From Meloidogyne chitwoodi (lineage: Eukaryota; Nematoda; Chromadorea; Rhabditida; Meloidogynidae): a stretch of DNA of 64,000 bases. Made by a program: the position numbers and the translations under genes. The notes below the pieces were generated by a model. It was given only the letters and a program-made list of their open reading frames with translations, was not told the origin of the DNA and made no database searches. The stretch lies in the NCBI GenBank assembly GCA_015183035.1, contig JACZZP010000021.1, forward strand, positions 1 to 64,000, read 5' to 3'. Shown here one piece after another: positions 56,619 through 64,000 of the stretch (its first letter is position 1; each line of letters starts with the position of its first letter).

Positions 56619-57016
56619 GAATATTTTAAAAGAATAAATAATACTAATTTGATAAAAGATTTATTTAATAACCTCAAAATAAAAAATAAATTTTTTATTG
56701 AAAATAATTTTAATTTAAAATTTATTTCCTTAAAAAAAAATTTTTTTTTTATAATTTTAGGTTATTTTTTTTATTTTTAAATTTTTTAAACAATTAAAAA
56801 AAAATTAAATTAAATTAAAAAACAACTGGGAAAGAGGTAAATATTTTTTTTAGTCTGTCTTTTGTAATTTATTTTTTATTATTATTTTTTTTTAAATCTG
56901 TTAAGATTTTTGTGTTTTTAAATTGACTGATTTGTGAGTTAATTTAAGTGAAGATTATTTAATAAAAATTTTATTTTAAAATTTTTAAAAATTTTCTTAG
57001 ATTTTTAAATAAAAAA

Positions 57017-57463
57017 ATGTTTAAATTAATTTATTTAAATATTTTATTATTTTTTATTTTTTCTTTAAAAATAAATAAATTAAATGCTGAAATTGAAGGT
57101 CTTCCTATAACTCTGAAACAATTAGAATATATTCAAAATATGTAAATTTAATTTTTATTTTAATTAAATATTTTTATTTAGGAGAATTTTATTAATAAAT
57201 TATTTAAAAAATAAAAAAAAATAATTTATAGTGATAGAAACAAGCGTTATGGTCCAGGAGGTAGTGGAGATGGAGGAGGGGATAGTGGAAGTGAAGGTTG
57301 TTTTCCTGGTGATGAGTGTTCTCTACTAGGGCGATATCGTCCAAGAAGACCATATGTGCTACGTAGACGATATTATTTAAAAAGGAGACCTTTATGGGAA
57401 AAGTTATGGAGGAAGTGGTTATTTCAAATTATTAAATATTTAAAACTGATTGAAATATTTTAA
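57017..57463 (+). CDS. Secreted KR-YGPGGSGD family precursor, copy 2 (intact)
   Basis: Two exons, 57017-57141 and 57232-57463, phase 2 intron. It has a signal peptide (MFKLIYLNILLFFIFSLKIN) and a short pro-segment ending NMIDRNKR. The mature chain then reads YGPGGSGDGGGDSGSEG, two cysteines (GCFPGDEC), and a very basic aromatic block RYRPRRPYVLRRRYYLKRRP, ending LWEKLWRKWLFQ and a hydrophobic tail. About 118 residues, open throughout. It lacks the CPCCYC motif of copies 1 and 3. The cationic, secreted, KR-processed design could suit an antimicrobial, neuropeptide-like or nucleus-targeted effector role; none is shown. A remnant resembling this copy is at 59298-59420. Confidence 0.7.
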
Positions 57464-58065
57464 ACTTTTTTTAATTAAATTAAATTCGAATATACTAATA
57501 ATAATAAAATTAAATAATCAAATATATTTTAATAGATAAGGAAATAAATAAAAATTTAGAAAAGAAAAATAATAAATTTTTTAAATTTATTATTTTTTAA
57601 TATTAAACTAATTTAAATTGCAACTAATAATTAAAAACAATTAAAAAATACTAATAAAAAAGGTTGCCGATAAAATGAGACAATTTATTGTCTAAAATTA
57701 AACTTTTTTTGTTTTTAAGTAAATTTATTTTTATTTATTTTATTTATTCTCATTAAAAATAAAATTTTAAAATTAATAAAAATAATTTTAAAATATAAAT
57801 AGGGTATTTATAATTTATTAATTTTTAGTTAATAAAAGGAACGAAAATAGGTAAAAATAATTCAAATCTCTTAAATTTTAATATTTTTTAAATTTAATTT
57901 TTTAACTGACTTTCCTCTCTTTCTTTTTTAAAGTAAAAAATAATTAAAAAAATATAATAATTTATTTATTGCTATTATAGTCATGTTTGCATTGGGGAAA
58001 AAAAAAGAATTTTAGCGTTAATTAAAAAATATTTATTATTAATTTTATTTAGATTATTTTAAAAA

Positions 58066-58681
58066 ATGTTTAAATTAATTTATTTAAATATTTTATTATT
58101 ATTTTGTATTTTAAAAAATAAATCAAATGCTGAAAATGAATTTAAAAGTGTTCCAATAAAATATAATTTGAAGCAATTAGAATATATTCACAATATGTAT
58201 TTAGATTATATTTTCTGCTTCTTTTTAAAAAATTAATTAATATTTATTTTATAAAGGTATCGAAGAAAGCGCTATGGTCCAGGTGGAAGTGGAGATGCAT
58301 ATGGAGATGCCTCAGCTGGTTGTGCACCTGGGGCTGACGATAAATGCAAATGTCCATGTTGCTATTGTCATATATCGACAAAGGATTTAATGAAACTTTA
58401 TTCGAGTCAAAACACAAAATACCAACAAAACCGTCTAAACACAAACAACCACCAAAACATAAACAACCACCAAAACACAAACAACCACCAAAACACAAAC
58501 AACCACCAAAACATAAACAACCACCAAAACACAAACAACCACCAAAACACAACAACCACCAAAACATAAACTACCGCCTAAACACAAATTACCGCCGAAA
58601 CACAAACAACCGCCTAAACGAGGATTTGTATCTAAAAGAAAAATTTTTGGATTGCTGAGAGGTTTGCTGCGGAGAGGATGA
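58066..58681 (+). CDS. Secreted KR-YGPGGSGD family precursor, copy 3 (repeat-bearing, frame-disrupted)
   Basis: Exons 58066-58196 and 58257 onward, phase 2 intron. It has a signal peptide (MFKLIYLNILLLFCILKN), then YRRKR, then YGPGGSGDAYGDASAGCAPG and CKCPCCYCH. After CYCH the downstream protein-like sequence lies in another frame, with KHKIPTKPSKHK then a run of KHKQPP hexapeptides from an 18-bp tandem repeat (about 58431-58600). One unit near 58545 lacks an A. The next frame then carries KHKLPPKHKQPPKRGF and ends GLLRGLLRRG at 58681, matching copy 1. The start-codon frame itself stays open through the repeat as NNHQNT units, so a translated product is possible in either form. Confidence 0.55.
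58431..58600. repeat. 18-bp tandem repeat within copy 3
   Basis: The unit caaccaccaaaacacaaa (with aaacata variants) repeats about seven times, then degenerates to accgcctaaacacaaatt types. All three plus frames are open through it, encoding KHKQPP, NNHQNT or TTTKTQ units. Confidence 0.9.
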
Positions 58682-58946
58682 GAATATTAAAAAAATAAAG
58701 AAATAGATTAATATTGATGCGAAAAATTTGAATAAATAATTGATATATTCATTTTATTTTGATAAAATTTTATAAATACTGTATTATACAATTGAATGAC
58801 AAAAATCATCATAAAAAGGGCCCAAACCAGAGCAAGTGATTGGGGAAAGTTCCAAAATTTCCACTTAATTAGTTCCATTTCCGGAACTGCATTTTTTATT
58901 TTCATTGTTCCAGTTCCGTAAGTAATATGGAGTGATAACTAGTTCC

Positions 58947-59176
58947 GGAAGGCAGTGGAGATAGTTATGGTGATGTCCTTAGGTATAGGTAGTTGTTCAC
59001 CAAAGTTTTACGGTAAATTCAAATGTCCATATTTTTATTGTCATGTACCGTATATTGGAGACAATAGAAATAAAAATGGATCTGGTATTTCGGACTATCA
59101 AGGAGGATTTGATAAACAATTTGGATCAGAAAAATCAGGAAAAATCGGAGGAATGTTTGACTTTCTTATTAAATAA
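58947..59176 (+). pseudogene. Remnant of KR-YGPGGSGD family, copy 4
   Basis: No signal-peptide exon or KR site. Begins at ggaaggcagtggagatagttatggtgatg, matching the GSGDSYGD coding part of copy 1. After a frame change it reads KFKCPYFYCHVPYIGDNRNK and continues Gly/Ser-rich to a stop at 59176. CPYFYCHV corresponds to CPCCYCHV, with two cysteines lost. Here the sequence after CHV stays in one frame, unlike copies 1 and 3. Confidence 0.6.
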
Positions 59177-59297
59177 TAATTCTAATATATAACAAAATAT
59201 AAACTATTTTAGCTTAATGAAAATAAAAAAATAAAAATCTTATTAAGGCATAAAATAATTTTTTTTAACTAAAAATTATTTTAAATTTTTATTTAAG

Positions 59298-59420
59298 AGA
59301 TGGAGGAGGGGATAATCAAGGTGAAGGTTGTCCTCTACCACCGGCGGCGTTATCATCTAAGTAAGACCATATGTGCCACGTAGACGATATTATTTAATTA
59401 GAAGAGGATGGGCATGGTGG
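59298..59420 (+). pseudogene. Remnant of KR-YGPGGSGD family, copy 5
   Basis: agatggaggaggggataatc to agacgatattatttaattag aligns with exon 2 of copy 2 (GDGGGD, then RRPYV.RRRYYL), but has indels and in-frame stops (ctaagtaagaccat). No first exon. Confidence 0.65.
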
Positions 59421-60900
59421 GAGAAGATGGGGGTGATAGTAGTTATACCACTGCCGGTGTCGTCGTCGGCGCCTAGGTGTTAACTTTTGATTGACAAGTG
59501 ACAGGTGACATCTAATCCCTTTGAACAGTTCTTCTACCCGAAACCTATAGGGGGTTTTCGCTCTCGAACATTTATCTTCTATTGAACCTCATCCTATACG
59601 AGCTTTCTAAACTTTTCGAGCGCTTTTTCCTCCTTTTCTACAAAGCCTTTTGCCAATGTCGAGGGGATGAGGAAGAGGGAGTGGGAGATGTGAGTAATAA
59701 AATCCTACGATGGTGTCGTCGGAAGTCAACTTTTTGATTGATCTGTGACAGCTAATTATTTAAGATATTTTATTATATTTTAATATTGTGTATCAAGGGT
59801 AATTAAATGGTGTCGTCGTCGGTGTTAATAACTCTAAACCCTTGAGATGATGTAGTGGGAGTCAAATATTTGTAATGTATAAAATATTCAGAATATTTAA
59901 TTATAAAATTTTTAACACTTTAATTATTAAGTAGATGTAATGGGAGGAAAAAGTCAACTTTGATTGCTCCTATTTTAACTTTTACTCCTCCTAATTTTTC
60001 TACCTCTTTTAACTTTTCCTCCTCCTAATTTTTCTCATCTTTTAACTTTTCCTCCTCCTCCTAAATTTTCTCCTCCTCTTGCTCCTCTATTAATTTTGTA
60101 TATATTCAATTATTATTTATTAATTTTATTTTTGAATTACAGGTGTAAAAGTCAACTTCAAACCCAAAAAGTCCTTTTTAGGACTACATATTAATAAGTG
60201 AAAAGTGGACAATGGTTTTTTTTCTACAGAAATTTTTTTTTTATTTTTATGTATATGGAGTAGAAATTCTCCTCTTTCACATACTCCTCCTCTTCTTTCA
60301 TTCTCCTCCTCCTAATTTTCATTCCTCCTCTCCTAATTTTCATTCCTACTCCTCCTAATTTTTATTCCTCCTACTCTTTTTTCATTCCTCCTCCTCCTCT
60401 TTTTCATTCCTCCTCTTTTATATACTTTTACTCCTCTTTCCCCCTACTCCTCTTCTTTTGAAAAATAAATTTAAATTAAACATAAAATTAATAAGTATAA
60501 GAGTCCATCTTATAAATTTAATTAATAATATTTTAAATTTATTTTAATATATAAAATTTATTGGCAACATGCCAATAATATTTTAAAATTTAAACAAAAG
60601 GATCAAAGTAAAATGATTTAAGGGACCGTATAATTAAATATCCTAAAAATGATAGATTTCAAAAATTGAGAAAATTTGATTATACGTTCCCTAATTTATT
60701 TACTTTGATCTTTTTTTATCCTTTATCTATAAATTCAAATATTATTGGCATCATGCCAATATTTTAAATGAAGTGAGAGATGACATGTCATAACCTAATA
60801 AAAGTTTAAAAACGCCAGACGCTCATTTTATTTATAATATATTAAGCTAAAAAAGAACAAAATCAAGGAAAAGGGGGCGTGGCCTGCTAGGAATAATTAT
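59421..60900. other. Low-complexity region between secreted-gene array and polymerase
   Basis: No gene. It contains gtcgtcgtcggcg-type repeats (59455-59475 and 59808-59822) and a long pyrimidine-rich tract of cctcctcctaatttttc units on this strand (about 59960-60450). An inverted repeat lies at 60601-60710 (arms gatcaaagtaaaatgattta and taatttatttactttgatc), bounded by ttggcaacatgccaa and attggcatcatgccaat palindromes. It may include the end of the Polinton-like element, but no terminal repeat can be fixed. Confidence 0.55.
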
Positions 60901-61041
60901 GAAAAAAGTATAAAAACATACATCTGTGATTTTATTAAATTCATTTTTAAAAAATTTTTGTTCCCGATTTATAAAAAAAAATATTTATTTTATTTTTTAT
61001 TAAAAATAACTTAATAAATTTAATTAATATTATTATTAAAT

Positions 61042-64000
61042 ATGGATAAACAAAGACCCTCAAAGCGTCCACACTCGTTTTTTATTGATAATTTATCAAT
61101 TAATCGAGGAGGAGGAGGAGAAAACTTCAGAGGAGCCTCCCTCCAAACGCTCCTTTTTTATTGAAAACCTCCTCTCAACTAATCAAGGAGGAGGAGGAGA
61201 AGCAACAACTCCAGAGAATTATGTTGAAAAAATAGAGGACACTATACAACATATTGAAAAATTTAAAATTATTAAAACTTATTCTAAATATTTGATTAAA
61301 AATATTCCGGCAGATCCAGAGTCTCTTCTTGCAGGCATTTTCCAATACTGCTTTGATAATGCAATTTCAAATGCACGTATTAAAGGAGTAGAGCCTGAAG
61401 AGCTTGGATGTTCTCTTACTTCTGAATTACTTGATTCAGATATCTGGATACCATTACGTCCAACAACAGAGAACACATTCGACACAATGCTCAATCAGTT
61501 CAAAAAAGTGGCGCAGAGCAAAAAAGTATCAGGTATCACTTTATGGGGTAAACCCTTTTCAATTAAAGTAATGGTTGTGGATAAAAGTAATTTGATTGGG
61601 ACCAATAATATAATTGGAGGAGCACCTCGAAAACTTGCTCCTCTTCATCATCAGATTAAAACTAAAAATCTGATAAAAATCAACAATAACAACGATGGAT
61701 ATTGCCTATTTTATGCCTTATTAGCTACTATGATCCGCTTTATTGGATCTTTATCTCGCTCCCAATTTTACGACTACACTCATGGGAGAAAAGGCTCAAG
61801 AGGAAAATTTGAGGAGGATACTCTTGAATTGATAGAGCAAGTAGGAGCACCACTTGGGCAAAAACAGTATGACGCAGAGGAATGGGTACCTGCTATAGTG
61901 GATCATTGGAATGAAAAATATACAGGCCGGTTTATTTTTAAAAGTTTTTATGTTTGACTGTTTGGGGCATTACAAGCCTTGTTTTAAATATGGCCCAGAA
62001 ATTTATGATTCTCCTCTACTCCTCTATTTTGATGGATCACATTTTAATGGAGTAATCAGCACAGGAGGGCTCTTTGGACAACCTTACTGTTTAGAGTGCG
62101 AAACTGTATACTCTCGTCCGCAACAACATGCTACATCATGTCGAGCAAGATGTTTAAATTGCTCAAGAGTAGGGCCTCAATATCCCTGCTCTCCAAGGAA
62201 CAACTTTTTTAAAAAATGTAAAGGGTGTTCCAAGAAATTTAACAACGATGAATGCTACATTCATCATTTAAATTGCAACTTCTGCCAACAGTCAAAACGT
62301 TGTGAAAAATGTGGAGTAATATGGAGTACAACATTAAACAACAGAGCTGGAAGAAAAGGACATGTTTGCAATGAGAGATATTGTAAGCTTTGTATAGGAT
62401 TCCACGATCCGAAGAGGGGATGTTTCGTTAAACCGCTAGAGTCGAAGGTTCAAAAGCCATACAGAATTGTGGTTTTTGATCTTGAGACAATGCAGCATCT
62501 GGCGACAAATAACAACAAAAGAAAGCATCAAACAAATTTTGTAGCTGCAAGAGTAACTTGTCCTCTCTGCATAAATGAGGAGCAAAATGAGTGCAGAATA
62601 TGTGGGAGCAGTCGACTCATAACTTTTTCAGAGCGTCCATTTTTTCAAGACTGCAGTTGATTCAAAAAAGGTCTGTGCAGATCCAATAGTCTCCTTTGTT
62701 AAGTGGCTCCTTCAAACAACAAAGGAATTCGACACAATAGCCTTCTCTCACTTTGGAGGAAAGTTTGATATGGTTATAGTGTTCAGAGAGCTTTTCCTTC
62801 TTGGCTTCACTCCCGAAATGTTAAAAAATGGAAATAAAATGTATGAGATGAAAGTGAGAATTGGGAAAAAGAACACGCTCATCTTTAGGGACAGCTTCAA
62901 CTTGATGCCGATGTCCTTGGCATCACTTGTCCCAGCATTTGCTCTTGAGGTTGAAGATAAGCCGTTCTTCCCTCACCTTTCAAATCAACCTAAGAACTAT
63001 GGAAAAGAAATTTTTCCTTCCCCATCCGATTATTTCGCGAATGGGATGATGCCTGAGAAGAGGAAGGAGTTTGATCAATGGTACACTCTTCATAAAGAAG
63101 AATCTTTTCTTTTAGATGAAGCTTTGGCCTCATACTGCACCAATGATGTGGAGATCTTGTTAGCTGCTCTTATAGCTTTCAGGCGAGAATTTATGGAAGT
63201 TAGCAAAAGAGGACCTTCTCAGAGAGCAGCTTCAAATAGAGCACATAATGGTATTGATGTACTCCACCAATCGATGACCATCGCTTCAGCCTGCATGAAT
63301 CACTTCAGGACAAATCATCTGAAGGAAGATCATCTTGCTCTCGTCCAGAAAAGGGTTACGACAACGCAGATAATCAGAGCAAACTTGCTCTGAAATTTTA
63401 AAAATGGTATTTGGAGGAGCATGGAGTAGAAGTCCAAACTGCGTATTCAAGAGGAGGAGAGAAAAAAGTAGGAAATTATAAGTTGGATGGATGGATTGAG
63501 GAGGAGAAAATGGAATAGAAGTAAATGGGTGCGTATGGCATGGGTGCGAGCGTTGTTATCCTGAATACAATATATTGCTCCCCAACGGAGTTTCAGCAGG
63601 TAAACAACGTGAAAAGGATGAACTTCGATTAAATTTCATCAAAAGTCAAGGAATTACAGTCCAAATCTTCTGGGAGTGTGAAATAAGGAGAATGTTGGAT
63701 AAAAACAGAGAAATGAGGAGAAGCTTCAAAAATTATGTGGACAATGGACCCATCGATATACGCTCTTCCTTTTTTGGAGGGAGGACTGGTCCATTGCGGC
63801 TCTTCTACACTCCAAGAGCCGGGGAGGTGATTTCATATTATGATGTCACCTCCCTCTATCCTTACATCAATGTGACCACTAAATATCCTGTGGGTCACCC
63901 AGAAGTGCACATCTTGAACAAAGATGTGATTTGGACAAGGCCTGAAGATAATACTTTCGAACTAGCAATTCTGAAAGTATTTGTCATTCCTCCGAGGAGC
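61042..64000 (+). mobile_element. Polinton/Maverick-type protein-primed DNA polymerase B, broken, runs off window
   Basis: Long open stretches with much higher GC and no introns, unlike neighbouring genes. Pieces: 61085-61957, 61911-62660, 62770-63393 and about 63400-64000, in changing frames, so at least three frame breaks. The first carries a possible OTU-like NNDGYCLFYALLA. The second has Cys/His clusters (CLECETVYSRPQQHATSC, CKGCSKKFNNDECYIHHLNC) and then VVFDLET, the exonuclease motif I. The third has SHFGGKFDMVIV (Exo II region) and YCTNDVEILLAA (Exo III). The fourth has the GCVWHGCERCYPE motif and DVTSLYPYIN, polymerase motif A. These fit the pPolB of Polintons, self-synthesising DNA transposons. 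As seen it cannot encode one continuous polymerase. Confidence 0.85.

Noticed and set aside
58244..58567. Minus-strand frame of repeated CFGGCL units
   Set aside because: It is the antisense of the 18-bp tandem repeat within secreted copy 3.

Overview
The window is nuclear DNA from an animal, almost certainly a nematode. The genes are split by many short introns (about 40-120 bp), the DNA is very AT-rich, and acceptors read TTTTAG or TTTAAG. Many donors read GTTTTT instead of GTAAGT, which recalls root-knot and related plant-parasitic nematodes; that placement is inference. Single-copy genes fix the lineage as metazoan: class II myosin, CCDC51/MITOK, cytochrome c, eL20, mL46, Hrs, a J-domain protein, RNase H2A, AICAR transformylase and an i-type lysozyme.

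Layout. 1-8.8 kb (minus): a myosin II heavy chain with an unusually short coiled-coil tail, its introns full of small palindromic repeats. 9.7-11.2 kb (plus): CCDC51/MITOK. 11.8-14.2 and 20.2-21.0 kb (minus): two diverged paralogues ending in a C2H2-like finger, each preceded by an almost identical 91-bp block. 14.8-17.7 kb (minus): an unrecognised protein with an RVSF motif. 21.6-31.6 kb: a dense housekeeping block of cytochrome c and eL20 (minus), mL46 and Hrs (plus), a J-domain protein (minus) and RNase H2A (plus). 31.9-40.7 kb (minus): the AICAR transformylase half of ATIC without a visible IMP cyclohydrolase half. Its 4.9-kb intron holds an i-type lysozyme gene on the opposite strand, whose own intron holds nested transposons. 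42.6-43.3 kb: a secreted Ly6-like protein. 43.6-45.9 kb: nested non-autonomous DNA transposons. 46.2-48.0 kb (minus): an unrecognised low-complexity and coiled-coil protein.

49.3-59.4 kb is an accessory region. It holds small secreted precursors with a KR-YG processing site (one Gly/Tyr/Cys-rich at 49.3 kb, three full copies and two remnants at 56.2-59.4 kb) and three tandem F-box-type genes, of which only the first is intact. From about 61.0 kb to the window end is a broken protein-primed B-family DNA polymerase of the Polinton/Maverick type.

Transposon structure is the most legible novelty. Two elements have hAT-style 8-bp target duplications, one has a 10-bp duplication and two related foldback elements have TTA duplications. 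At least three families of small palindromes recur in introns. The most interesting genes are the KR-YG secreted family, whose downstream reading frames are displaced in the same two steps in two paralogues, the single-domain AICAR transformylase, and the nested lysozyme with Asp at the usual catalytic Glu. Exon boundaries were read by eye from splice signals, codon phase and remembered family conservation; none was checked against transcripts or databases.
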